Part shown: positions 46,742 through 57,245 of the stretch, piece after piece
How the letters are laid out: the number at the start of each line of letters is the position of its first letter
Position numbering within the stretch: position 1 is the first letter of the stretch
Assembly (NCBI RefSeq): GCF_027579695.1
Contig: NC_083579.1
Location: 67,094,871-67,158,870 of the forward strand
Reading direction: 5' to 3'
DNA from: Neoarius graeffei
Lineage: Eukaryota > Chordata > Actinopteri > Siluriformes > Ariidae
Length of the DNA stretch: 64,000 bases
The notes under the pieces: model-generated
Databases searched by the model: none
Told to the model about the DNA's origin: nothing
The model's input: only the letters and a program-made list of their open reading frames with translations
Translations under genes and position numbers: made by a program

Positions 46742-47510
46742 CAAATATTTAGAATACAACATCTAATGGTAAGAAGCGCTACTTTAATTGTGTCTCAATG
46801 CACATACTGATACTTCCTATTTTGAGTGCATAAGTGTGTCCACACATAAATATGGCAACATGTAGTGCACTATGAGTACCCAGATGATGTACTCAAAACA
46901 GTCAAAATGTTGAGTGTGCAACACTGCACACTTCTCACCCTTAATAGTCGCCATCTTGGCTACATAATAGAAGAGGAGGGAACACCAAGCTATTTTCAGC
47001 CAATCGCAGGAAAGAGTGTCATTTACGACGATCTAATTTCCAAGTTGCACAAAATATCTATCCACACAAGCAAGGGAAATTAAAAATGTGTTAATTTTTA
47101 AGAGGTGAGCAAAAAAAAAAAAAAAGCAGACTTTTTTTTTGGTGGGTTATACAACAATCACAATCAAGTGTTGCGATCACTATTTCTGGTAAGTGCACAG
47201 CTTGCCGTGTTTGATTTGAGACAGTACTACCCTGTCAAAATTCATGCACTATGCAAGTAAGTACATAGTGTGCACACTGTACTACATGGGAGTTTACTAA
47301 CAGAAGTACACCAGACAGAGCATTTGTTTTCTTCTGATGCTGTATGCAGCCATGTTGATTTGACATCGTAATTTCCATGTTGCATGAGATAGGCTAGCTA
47401 TACACACAAGCGAGGAAAATTAAAAACGTGTTCACTTTTAAGAAGTGAGGGGGGAAAACAGCTGATTTTTTGGCGGGTTATGCAGCAATTTTATTTTATT
47501 TTATTTTATT
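46742..47510 (+). other. intergenic, possible decayed MITE
   Basis: No gene. Motifs such as TAGTGCACTATGAGTAC and ATAGTGTGCACACTGTAC suggest ends of an old element, but no clean inverted pair was defined. Confidence 0.4.
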
Positions 47511-47532
47511 TTATACAGCATCTCAGATGCCA

Positions 47533-47892
47533 GGGTGGCACGGTGGTGTAGTGGTTAGCGCTGTCGCCTCACAGCAAGAAGGTCCTGGGTTTGAGCCCCG
47601 GGGCCGGCGAGGGCCTTTCTGTGTGGAGTTTGCATGTTCTCCCCGTGTCCGCGTGGGTTTCCTCCGGGTGCTCCGGTTTCCCCCACAGTCCAAAGACATG
47701 CAGGTTAGGTTAACTGGTGACTCTAAATTGACCGTAGGTGTGAATGGTTGTCTGTGTCTATGTGTCAGCCCTGTGATGACCTGGCGACTTGTCCAGGGTG
47801 TACCCCGCCTTTCGCCCATAGTCAGCTGGGATAGGCTCCAGCTTGCCTGCGACCCTGTAGAAGGATAAAGCGGCTAGAGATAATGAGATGAG
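47533..47892 (+). mobile_element. SINE A copy in the LINE 2 endonuclease
   Basis: Target duplication ATCTCAGATGCCA at 47520-47532 and 47893-47905; ignoring the SINE gives a continuous SISDATHTGGHTLDL. Confidence 0.92.
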
Positions 47893-48314
47893 ATCTCAGA
47901 TGCCACTCATACAGGTGGTCATACTTTGGATCTTGTCTTTTCTCTGGGCTTAAATGTCAATTACATTTGATATGAGGATCTTCTGATCAGTGATCATAAA
48001 TACATTCTTTGACACTGCTGTAAATTTTGACTCCTTGTGTGTAAATAAAACACTGCACTCGTGTATCATTACCCAGTACACGTGAGTTGTTTTCTGTGTA
48101 TTTCTCGTATGATTTTAATATAAGTCTTAAAAATGTTGAGCTGTTAATGCAGACTTTTAATGAGCATTGCTCCACCTTACTGGATAAAATGTCTCACCTA
48201 AAGATCACAACTAAGGCCATCTGCAATATTTACTCCTGGATGACGGATGATGTCCGCCACTTGAGACAGAAATGCTGCAGGACAGAACATTTATGGAAAG
48301 CCAGTAGGCTTGAA

Positions 48315-49199
48315 ATCTGTGGTTGGTTGAAGAGAGCAACTGGACTTGCTTGAAGATTCTTGAAAACGTTTCGCCTCTCATCCTAAAGGCATCCTCAGTT
48401 CTGTCTGACTAAAGGGAGTATCCAGTATTTATCCTCTCATGGATCATCATAGAATCTGAATCAGAATGCTGATGGCTGCATTGTAGGTGGCTGATAAAAG
48501 ATGTCATAGACACCCACCTCTGTTCAATGATGGTCGTTCCAGGTTGACAAAAATGAACGATCCTCTCTGGCTAAGATGTCTGCCAGTTTTCTGGAAGTCC
48601 TCTCATACTCCCACACCAGTCGAAGGGATCTCATCCCAAAGTATGTAGAAACATATCTGTGGCGAATCTCAGTCATCCAGGTACATAGTAATCTGTGGTT
48701 GGTTGAAGAGAGCAACTGGACTTGCTTGAAGAATCTTGAAAACGTTTCGCCTCTCATCCTAAAGGCATCCTCAGTTCTGTCTGACTAAAGAGAGTATCCA
48801 GTATTTATCCTCTCATGGATCATCATAGAATCCGAATCAGAATGCTGATGGCTGCATTGTAGGTGGCTGATAAACGATGTCATAGACACCCACCTCTGTT
48901 CAATGATGGTCGTTCCAGGTTGACAAAAACCTTTGACTGGTGCGGGAGTATGAGAGGACTTCCAGAAAACTGGCAGACATCTTAGCCACCTACAATGCAG
49001 CCATCAGCATTCTGATTGGGATTCTATGATGATCCATGAGAGGATAAATACTGGATACTCCCTTTAGTCAGACAGAACTGAGGATGCCTTTAGGATGAGA
49101 GGCGAAACGTTTTCAAGAATCTTCAAGCAAGTCCAGTTGCTCTCTTCAACCAACCACAGATTACTATGTACCTGGATGACTGAGATTCGTCACAGATAC
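48315..49199. mobile_element. Penelope-like element fragment (terminal repeats only)
   Basis: 885 bp made of two direct copies (about 48315-48692 and 48693-48935) and one inverted partial copy (about 48955-49199), flanked by AGTAGGCTTGAA. The GAAACGTTT...AGGCGAAAC-type motif and mixed direct/inverted terminal repeats are typical of vertebrate Penelope-like elements. No RT or GIY-YIG frame remains. Confidence 0.72.
49078..49110 (+). ncRNA. hammerhead-ribozyme-like remnant (plus copy)
   Basis: CTGAGGA (core CUGANGA), a 4-bp stem GCCT/AGGC around a 10-nt loop, then GAAA and CGT. One extra U sits before the stem and the expected GUC cleavage site has changed, so activity is doubtful. Inverted copies lie at 48366-48398 and 48741-48773. 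Confidence 0.45.
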
Positions 49200-50174
49200 A
49201 GTAGGCTTGAAGTGCATCATCTTTATTTTAGAGATCTCTGAAAGGATTTTAATACATTAGTAAATGAAACCCATACTGCCTACTTTGCTAATTTAATTTC
49301 TTCTTCCCAGAAAAACCCTAAGGTATTATTTGATATTGTTAACAACATTGTGTCACTGCCTTCTCCTGCAGTACCATATTATTCTGTCAGTGGCTATAAT
49401 AAGTTTATGACCTTTTTTGTAGACAAGGGAATGGCCATTAGGTCCACCTTTCACCCTGGGACTTTCCCACACACCTCATTGTACTGGACTCTTTTCAACC
49501 CATCAGCCGAGATGATTTAATAGATTTGATGAAGAAAATGAAGCCATCCTCTAGTCTATTGGATGTAATCCCATTTCCATTACTTCTAAAAGTTTTTCCC
49601 CACTATATTAGCCATTGTTAATTCCTCACTGTCCTCAGGGTGTGTTCCCTCTTACTTTAAGCAGGGTACTCTTCAGCCCATTATAAAGAAACCTAACTTA
49701 GATCCCGCTGTCCTCAAGAATTATAGGACTATATCTAAACTACCTCTTCTGTCTAAAGTCTTAGAGAAGGTTGTGACCAATCAACTCATTGCAGTTCTTG
49801 AGAGGCACAGTGTCTATGATAAGTTTCAATCCAGGTTTCAGAAATGATACTGTACCAAAACTGTTCTTCTGAGGGCATCAAATGTCATTCTAATGTCCTT
49901 TGATTCAGGTGACTGCTCTTTGCTGGTACTACTCGGCCTCAGTTCTACATTTGACACAGAAGATAATCATATCCTGATAAAGAGACTACATCACTGGGTG
50001 AGCATATCAGGCACAGCTTTAGACTTGTTTAAATCTTACCTCACTGACCAAAGTTTCACGGTCTCCACTGGTGATTTTGTGTCCGACTTCTCCCCACTAT
50101 CTTGTGGTGTCCCCCAGGGCTCAGTCCTGGGACCCTTACTTTTTCTGATTTATATGCTGCTACTAGGATGGATT

Positions 50175-50512
50175 GACCGTGAGTTGGCCTAGTGGTTAGC
50201 GTGTCCGCCTTTCGATCGGGAGATCGCGAGTTCCACTTGCGGTCGGGTCATACCAAAGACCAGCATAAAAATGGTACCTACTACCATCTGGCAAGGCACG
50301 CTGCAATACAGATGTGAGTGGGGAAGTCAAACTCTTGCGGTTACTAGAGGGCCAGCCCTCCACTGTAACCCTAGCTGTATAAGCTAGAGGCCAAGGAATA
50401 TCGAAACGGAGATTGGCACCACACCCATACGCCTTAAAGAGTTGGTTACTACTGGGACAGGAGACTGCCTGGGAAGATCAGATTCTGGCGTGAGAGGGAC
50501 TTGACTTGACTG
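50175..50512 (+). mobile_element. SINE B copy 2 in the LINE 2 reverse transcriptase
   Basis: Head GAGTTGGCCTAGTGGTTAGC, B-box-like GCGAGTTCCACTTGC, tail TTGACTTGACT. Flanks GGATGGATT and GGACGGATT form a 9-bp duplication with one change. Ignoring it joins LLLG to the RIINSFN of RT. Confidence 0.87.
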
Positions 50513-51619
50513 GGACGGATTATTAACAGCTTCAACAGTTCATATCATTTGTTTGCCAATGGCATCCAACTCCACCTTACGTTTAAGCCCTGTGAGACTG
50601 ATAAATTATCTCTGCTTGTTGATTGTCTTAGTGCCATCAGGGATTGAGCAGAAGGAAACTTTTTACAGCTAAATCCAGGTAAGACAGAGGTTCTGATTGT
50701 TGCTCCTGAAAGTCATATCCCCACTATCCATCAAATAATGGGATTTCTTTCTTTTGCTGCCCAACCAAGCCTGTGAAACCTAGAGGTTATATTTGACCAG
50801 TCATTATCATTTGATACCTATGTAAAGCAACTGACTAGGTCATTCATTCAAAGGAACATCAGTAAATTGAGAGCGGTAGTTTCATATACTGAGTATATGA
50901 AATATGCTCAGTATACTAGAGTTCCTATATACATGCTTTCATCTCCTTCTGTATAGACTACTGTAATTTACTGTTTTCATCACTGAATAAGTCTGCTCTA
51001 GATCATCTACAGGCTATTCAAAATGCTGCCGCAAGACTGCTCACCCCGACGGTCCCACATCACCCCTCTACTCATGTCTCTTCACTGGCTTCCAGTTGCT
51101 TTCAGGATCCAATTTAAAATTCTCACTCTCACATACAGAGTACTCCGTAGTCAGGCCCCTGGTTATCTGACTGATATCCTCCACCTCTACTCAGCAGCTC
51201 ACTCCTTAAGGTTAAACAACCTAAACCTACTTCTTGTCCCCGTACACATCTAAAAAGCCATGGTGATCGGGCATTCGAGTCTGTTGCTCCAAGGATGTGG
51301 AATGCTCTACCTCTATCCGTCAGGCTTCCTGACTCTTTTAAGACACTACTGAAAATGCATTTGTTCAATATGGCATTTGGGTAACTGTTACATTTTTGTC
51401 TTTTATATATTGTTGTATTTCTGTGTATTGTGCTTCGTAGCTTTTATACATTGTCTGTATGTACTGTTTCTTGTATTTTATGTTTCTGTTTTCTTGTCTC
51501 TTGTATATTGTGACTCCTGTCCTATGTTTCCCCTTATTTATTCCCTGTACAGCACTTTGTGACACTTGTCTGTGAAAAGTGCTTTAGAAATAAACTTTAC
51601 TTATTTACTTACTTACTTT

Positions 51620-51960
51620 ATTACAATCACTCATAGTTAAGAGGATTACCCCAAGTTGCTGAGTAGGAATTTCAAGGTGAGGGAGACATTTCTTTGGCTT
51701 TTCTTGGTTGGAGCTTGGAAATAATAAGTTGTGACTTCAGATCAAATAAAGTGTTTGTTCTGGTGTTGGAGCCTATTTAAGGGCCAGAAAAATGTACAGG
51801 ACATATAAAGAAATTAGCCAGCTCTGTTGAATGCCAATATTGAAATAGTTAACAGTTAATGATAGTTTTTGTTAGGTTTATTTTAAACTATATAATAATT
51901 AGAAATATTTTAGGACTTTACAAACTGCACCTTTAATGTTAAATTAAGTGAGTCAATATA
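51620..51960 (+). other. intergenic, nothing recognised
   Basis: No gene or repeat end seen between the LINE tail and the mariner-type element. Confidence 0.45.
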
Positions 51961-52684
51961 CAGCACTGTGGAAAAATCTTAGACATTCTACATTATCAAG
52001 TAGACTTCTACATTATTGAGTCAGTGACAAAAATGTTTTAGATTTCCAAAACATTAGCTTCCCAGCAAAAAAAAATTAATGTGACAGAAAACTGTTTGTA
52101 TTTCAGTAACGAAAGCAGCGTATTACACAAGAGGCCACTTTTCAGACTAATAATAATAATAATAAAGCCTGTCAGCCCTGCGATAACCTGGCGACTTGTC
52201 CAGGGTGTACCTCGCCTCTCGCCCATAGTCAGCTGGGATAGGCTCCAGCTTGCCTGTGACCCTGTAGAACAGGATAAGCGGCTACAGATAATGGATGGAT
52301 GGATGGATGGATGGATGGATGGATAATAAAGCCTGATGGGTTTTCCTGCAAAAATAAGAAGCAAGTGTGACAAAGTTTCCAGAAGAACTGTAGCTGGTTC
52401 TGCAAGATGCTCAGTGAAACTTGTTAAAATGACTAAAACTAGCCAATTTACATATAAAACTGCACAAATTATCCTTGAGACTACCACTTTTTTTAAGCAA
52501 AGGGTCATCAGGTCATCACACCAACTATTGACTGTTTCATTTATTACTGTTTACTGCTCTTTATAGTATTTTTAAATGTAGAATTAATTAATCAATCAAT
52601 CAATTAATGAATTTCATTATTTTCAAAGCAATCTTGGCTATATGGCATTGCTTTGCATGTGCCTAAGACTTTTACACAGTACTG
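51961..52684. mobile_element. mariner-type non-autonomous element
   Basis: CAGCACTGTGGAAAAATCTT and the inverse of AAGACTTTTACACAGTACTG, with TA at 51959 and 52685. A truncated SINE lies inside. Confidence 0.82.
52172..52322 (+). mobile_element. 5'-truncated SINE A tail with (ATGG)n
   Basis: Only the tail half is present, ending in seven ATGG-type units, flanked by ATAATAAAGCCTG at 52159-52171 and 52323-52335. Confidence 0.88.
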
Positions 52685-52686
52685 TA

Positions 52687-53286
52687 TATTGTAGCTTTAA
52701 TTTTTAAGGTGTAAATATGACAGGTTGACTACAAGTTAAAAACATATGTATTTTCTTTATTTGTTTTACATGAAACAAACATACTATATTATAAACAAAC
52801 TGAATACAATATAAGCCCAATACATCGATCACCATTCTCACGAGTACCTTTCTTACATATTCTGATGATTCGTACTACAGGTGTGTACTCTACAGTGTGA
52901 CTTTCACCCCGTTTAAACAGTCTCACTGAAATGCACGCACACATGTGCACGCACACACATACACACGTATACATACATGCACACAGTAGGAAAACTCACA
53001 TGTACTGCTGTCCTGGCACCTTATAATTCAGTGTCACGCCCTTTATGCATGATCATGTTAATTACATGCAGACAGAAAGAGCCTGATGAAGGTATTTACA
53101 GTCACATTTTTTTTAGTTTCGCTCCTGTAGAGTTGCTGTTGCCAAAATCCACAGAATGTAGAATATTTCTGCTCATACAAAAGCATTGCTGCAAAATACT
53201 ATATTTGGTTTTAAAGAAAAAAAATAAAGTATGCTGGTTAGCACAGATTGCTGCTGGTCTTTCAGACGCTTCTATAGGACCGCACA
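52687..53286 (-). other. unc79 3' UTR and end region
   Basis: Downstream of the unc79 stop on its strand; a poly(A) hexamer lies at 52761-52756 and a CA/TG-rich stretch at about 52930-52985. Confidence 0.5.
52756..52761 (-). terminator. possible poly(A) signal of unc79
   Basis: The plus-strand TTTATT reads AATAAA on the unc79 strand, about 530 nt beyond the stop. It sits just before the mariner-type element at 51961-52684, which would bound the 3' UTR. Confidence 0.35.
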
Positions 53287-53475
53287 TCACATGGGGTAGA
53301 ACTGTGAGGCGGCCTCGGACGACTGGATCTCAACCTGAGCCATTTTAAACTGAGTACACTGCAGCCATTTGCGCAAAGCAAAGGGAAAAGTGCTGGAAGC
53401 AGGACCCTGGAGACACTGGTTATTCACTCGGTTCTGGATGGCTTGGAGACGCAGCTGGAGACCCGCAGATAAATG
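53287..53475 (-). CDS. unc79: unc79 last coding exon and stop
   Basis: It reads [15 protein letters not shown], a variable [13 protein letters not shown] stretch, then [20 protein letters not shown] and [10 protein letters not shown], with TGA at 53289-53287. It spans 62 codons plus the stop. The upstream acceptor is TTGATTTGCAG. Confidence 0.92.
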   Translation of the reverse strand, partial: HLSAGLQLRLQAIQNRVNNQCLQGPASSTFPFALRKWLQCTQFKMAQVEIQSSEAASQFYPM

Positions 53476-56400
53476 CTGCAAATCAACACAGCAAGTTAAT
53501 TGGCTCTGAGGGAAACAGATGCTATCTGGGTTAGGCATGAACTATTGGCATAACACTGTATGACAGATACTTACATTTAGACTGGACTGAATCATTGGCA
53601 GCCACATAGGAATTAACTGAAGCAATGGGCAAAACAGAAGATAACAGTGTAAGCATCAGAGATGGGAATCTTGACCATTTGGTTCTGCTCAGTCAACATG
53701 AACAATTTCTTCATGAGGATTTATATTTAAGAAATCCAAACTTACTTTCACAAAAATGGTTGAATTACATTCTTGTAAAGCTTCCATCAGACTAATGACA
53801 TGCAAACACACCATCTCTACCATCTAAAAGGGAAAAAAACTGACAGTCTCAGAACAGCTGTCTTGAGGAATTGCAAAATAGCATTATGCTTCGTATCATG
53901 CAATCACAAGCATAACTCTTCTGGAGAGTATCCTGTTCAAATGGTGTAAATTTAAAATTATATCATGTAGTAAAAATCAGATTACAAATGCAATCTTTTG
54001 TCCAGGTCATTTTTCTCAGGTGTTCTTTTAGTGTCTACAAACCAAATCAGCCAAATCATTTGTCCGACGACTCAGGCTCAACCTTCACTGATGCTAAAGA
54101 TACTAATCACTCTCAAAATATAATATAAATCTATATTAATTAATAAAAAGCTAAAAACATGCTGTGTACAGTGTCTTGCAAAAGTATTCATCCCCCTTGG
54201 TGTTTGTCCTGTTTTGTCACATTACAAGCTGGAATTAAAATGGATTTTTTTTTTTTTTTTTTGGGGGGGGAAGCACCATTTGATTTACACAACATGCCTA
54301 CCACTTTAAAGGTGCAAGTTCCTTTTTTTATTATGACACAAAGAATAATTAAGATGAAAAAACAGAAATCTGGAATGTGCATAGGTATTCACCCCCCAAA
54401 GTCAATACTTTGTAGAGCCACCTTTTGCTACAATTACAGCTGCAAGTCTCTTGGGATATGTCTCGATTATCTTAGCACATCTAGCCACTGGAATTTTTGC
54501 CCATTCCTCGAGGCAAAACTGCTCCAACTCCTTCAAGTTAAATGGGTTGCATTGATATACAGCAATCTTCAAGTTATGCCACAGATTCTCAATTGGATTG
54601 AGGTCTGGGCTTTGACTAGGCCATTCCAAGACATTTAAATGTTTCCCTTTAAACCATTCCAGTGTAGCTTTATTAGTATGTCATTGGTACATTGTCATTG
54701 GACAGTAGCAGGTCATTGCCCTGCTAGAACGTGAACCTTTGTCCAAGTCTCAAGCCTCTGGCTGACTCAAACAGGGTTTCCTCCAGAATTGCTCTGTATT
54801 TAGTGCCATCCATCTTTCCTTCAATCCTGACCAGCTTTCCTGTCCTTGCAGATGAAAAATATCCCCACAGCATGATGCTGCCACCACTGTAGGGATGGTG
54901 TTCTCAGGGTGTTGGGTTTGCACCACACATGGCATTTCCCATGATGACCAAAAAGTTCCATTTTAGTCTCATCTGACCAGAGAATCTTCTTCCATGTGGT
55001 TGGGGAATCTGCCACATGCTGTTGGGCAAACTCCAAACATGATTTCTTATTTTTTTTCCTTAAGCAATGACTTTTTTCTGGCCACTCTTCCATAATGGCC
55101 CGCTCTGTGGAGTGTACAGCTTAGAGTGGTCCTATGGACAGATACTCCCATCTCTGCTGTGGATCTTTGCAGCTCCTTCAGTGTTATATTTGATGTCTTC
55201 GTTGCATCTCTGATTAATGCCCTCCTTGCCCAGTCTGTGAGTTTTGGTGGGCGGCCTTTTCTTGTCAGGTTTGTAGTGGTGCCATATTCTTTCCATTTTG
55301 CTATACTGGATTTCATAGTGCTCTGTGGGATATTCAAAGTTTGGGATATTTTTTTATAACCCAGCCCTGATTTATACTTCTCCACAACTTTGTCTCTGAT
55401 CTGTTTGGTTCTCATGTTGCTTGCTTAGTAGTGTTGCAGAGTCAGGGTCCTTCCAGAACAGGTTGATTTATACAGACATCATGTGACAGATCATGTGACA
55501 CTTTGATTGCACACAGGTGGATCTTAATCAACTAATTATGTGACTTATGAAGTGAATTGGTTGGACCAGCTCTTATTTAGGGGTTTCATACGTATGAAAG
55601 CAGGTGAATACCTATGCACACTCTAGATTTCCAGTTTTCATCTTAATTATTGTTTGTGTCACAATAAAAAAAAAAAAAAAACATTTGCACCTTTAAAGTG
55701 GTAGGCATATTGTGTAAATCAAATGGCGCTAACCATCCAAAAATCCATTTTAATTCCAGCTTGTAATGTGAGAAAACAGGACAAACACCAAGGGGGATGA
55801 ATACTTTTGCAAGACACTGTATGGCAATAAAGAAAATTTAGCTTTAATGATACATATGGCATATCAGTGGAATGTAAATTATCTTACCACTTTGTTGTGG
55901 GCCATGAGCTGGAGGATGCTGGGTGTGACTCGGCTCCAGAACTCCAGGCCTGTAAGAATAGCACTTGAGGAGAACTCGTTCTGGTTTTGGTTCTGCCCAG
56001 CTGGCGCTGCAGCTGCTTGCTCACAGTAGATGGTCCACAACTGAGCAAACATGAAGGCATGGAACAGGGAGCACATGTGGAGCACGGACGTCTGGTGAAA
56101 GAAGAGCAGAAATATCAATGCTGGATTCTCTTGCTTCAGGCTGCAGATAGATGAACAAATCCAGACTGAGCTGATCTGCTGCTGTACCTTGGATTGCTCT
56201 GGAAAACCAATGAGGATTACAATAAGGTGGTCTGCAATGTGAGAGCCAGCATCCAATGGAATGGGCATACAAGACGTGGAACCCTGATGCAAAGCACAAT
56301 GGGTAAGCGAGCCCAGGAGAAGCCAGGAAAGCTGGCGAATGTGGGAAACACACTCAATGAACTCTTTGGGCCTGAAGAAAGAAGAACACAGCAATTCGCA

Positions 56401-57245
56401 ACCTGTTAAAAAAAAGTCACTCATGTACTGTCATAGCATTATGAGCTGAGAACACTTACCCCTGTTGCATAGCAGAGGGTGGATGGTAGAGCCATGGCAG
56501 GTAACGAATCACAGCCTTGTTATCACGGTGGTTACCTTTACTGATTTCCATGGCAGCTACCTGAGCCAAACCCACTTTTAGATTCCCGCCAAAAGTATCC
56601 TCATGAAGGGGCTGACAGCAAGCTTTCATATGACTCTAAAGGAAGGATATATGGTCCAATTCCAATTACAGTGAATATTTGGCACAGTTTCAGAATTTGC
56701 TCTCGTTTCCAACAAATGTAAACAACAGGTAATAAATTTTATGCCGACTTATGTCTTCCTGTTTAATGTATACTGAACCTTTAATTTGGTCAAAGTGTGC
56801 ATGTCTGCAATAAAATCCAGGAGCTCACTGAGATACTGCCTCAAACACTCCATGGCAACTGTTGTGCACTGGAAGAAAGGCCCAGAGATATATGATTTTT
56901 ATCAACATTGGACATTGTTGTTAAATAGGACATCAAATAATTATATATAGTGTGCTGCTCACCCCAGGTAACGATGATATCATGTGTTTTTGGAGTATGG
57001 TAGACTCAGATAGACGTGTTCCAATGTCAACACATACAAACTTGTTGAAAACAGGGAAAAAAAAGAGTGATAGGTTTAGTAGGTTGAGTATATTTCTACT
57101 TCTCAGTGTCACCTCTTAAATAGAGTCGAGAACAAACTACCTGGACCAGTAGTAGTAGATTAGTATCAGGAATTGGAGACTTGAACTTCAGTGCTTGTAG
57201 CAACTCCAGAACTACTACACGGGACATGTAGAACTTATCCCTTTC
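53287..57245 (-). CDS. unc79: unc79, NALCN channel complex subunit (last 9 coding exons)
   Basis: UNC79 is a very large HEAT-repeat-like protein (about 2,600 residues in mammals) that works with UNC80 to localise and regulate the neuronal sodium-leak channel NALCN. Nine minus-strand exons join in frame to 381 residues and the stop codon. Stretches such as [60 protein letters not shown] and [20 protein letters not shown] match the conserved C terminus as I recall it. All junctions have GT/AG ends. Eight introns lie inside the visible part: seven of 88-143 bp and one of 2064 bp that holds a Tc1-like element. No further exon was recognised between 57246 and the window end. The gene converges on prima1, as in human. 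Confidence 0.93.
53575..53616 (-). CDS. unc79: unc79 micro-exon (14 codons)
   Basis: This 42-nt exon reads [14 protein letters not shown] between a TTCAG acceptor and a GTAAG donor. It joins the flanking exons in phase 0, giving the continuous STIFVK-LIPMW and SSLN-HLSAG joins expected of UNC79. Confidence 0.88.
53746..53823 (-). CDS. unc79: unc79 exon (26 codons)
   Basis: It reads [20 protein letters not shown], then STIFVK, flanked by a CTTTTAG acceptor and a GTAAG donor. The initial Met is internal to the protein, not a start. Confidence 0.92.
54169..55819 (-). mobile_element. Tc1-like transposon of a second family in an unc79 intron
   Basis: TA at both edges and inverted ends CAGTGTCTTGCAAAAGTATT / AATACTTTTGCAAGACACTG. 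It accounts for 1651 of the 2064 bp of this intron; it lies in the unc79 orientation. Confidence 0.9.
54402..55415 (-). pseudogene. Tc1-like transposase (second family), frameshifted
   Basis: From [20 protein letters not shown] with the helix-turn-helix region, a shift near the A run at 55050, then [20 protein letters not shown], a damaged middle and [20 protein letters not shown] to KGGSTKY. First catalytic Asp and final Glu are visible; the second Asp region is damaged. Confidence 0.85.
55888..56091 (-). CDS. unc79: unc79 exon (68 codons)
   Basis: It reads [20 protein letters not shown] through [18 protein letters not shown] to LMAHNKV, phase 0, with a GTAAG donor. An Ala/Gln/Asn-rich stretch ([15 protein letters not shown]) in the middle is low-complexity and probably variable among species. 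The next intron carries the Tc1-like element. Confidence 0.92.
56188..56371 (-). CDS. unc79: unc79 exon (184 nt)
   Basis: After the pyrimidine-rich acceptor TTCTTCTTTCAG it completes a Gly codon and reads [30 protein letters not shown] and [20 protein letters not shown] before QSK. The donor is GTACAG. Open sequence running through the intron on each side is not coding. Confidence 0.92.
56460..56635 (-). CDS. unc79: unc79 exon (58 codons plus 2 nt)
   Basis: It begins [17 protein letters not shown] and ends [14 protein letters not shown] plus two bases of a Gly codon, with a GTAAGT donor. A second possible acceptor lies two bases further in; the chosen one keeps the frame. Confidence 0.9.
56779..56868 (-). 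CDS. unc79: unc79 exon (30 codons)
   Basis: It reads [20 protein letters not shown], then [10 protein letters not shown]. The acceptor is CTTTCTTCCAG. The donor begins GTTCAG, a weak match to consensus, but the protein joins the next exon as expected. Confidence 0.9.
56963..57040 (-). CDS. unc79: unc79 exon (26 codons)
   Basis: It reads [20 protein letters not shown], then ISSLPG, phase 0 at both ends, with a GTGAGC donor. It is separated from the preceding exon by a 100-bp intron. Confidence 0.9.
57141..57245 (-). CDS. unc79: unc79 exon (35 codons)
   Basis: The exon follows the acceptor TTTATGCAG and ends at a GTAGTT donor, phase 0 at both ends. It reads [20 protein letters not shown], then [15 protein letters not shown]. 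It is the most 5' unc79 exon recognised in the window. Confidence 0.9.

Larger units (their letters stand above)
47511..51619 (+). pseudogene. L2-type LINE 2, degraded and interrupted three times
   Basis: Endonuclease remnant (THTGGHTLDLVFSLGLN) is split by a SINE. The RT part has CGVPQGSVLGPLLFLIYMLL, a second SINE, then LFANG where YADD is expected. The C-terminal region (HITPLLMSLHWLPVAFRIQF) follows, and the tail is TTTACTTATTTACTTACTTA. Many stops and frameshifts. A Penelope-like fragment lies between endonuclease and RT. Confidence 0.82.

Noticed and set aside
56101..56187. Long minus-strand frame reading through an unc79 intron
   Set aside because: Good splice sites at 56188 and 56092 and the known protein join (EQSK-TSVL) show that the stretch is an intron without stops.
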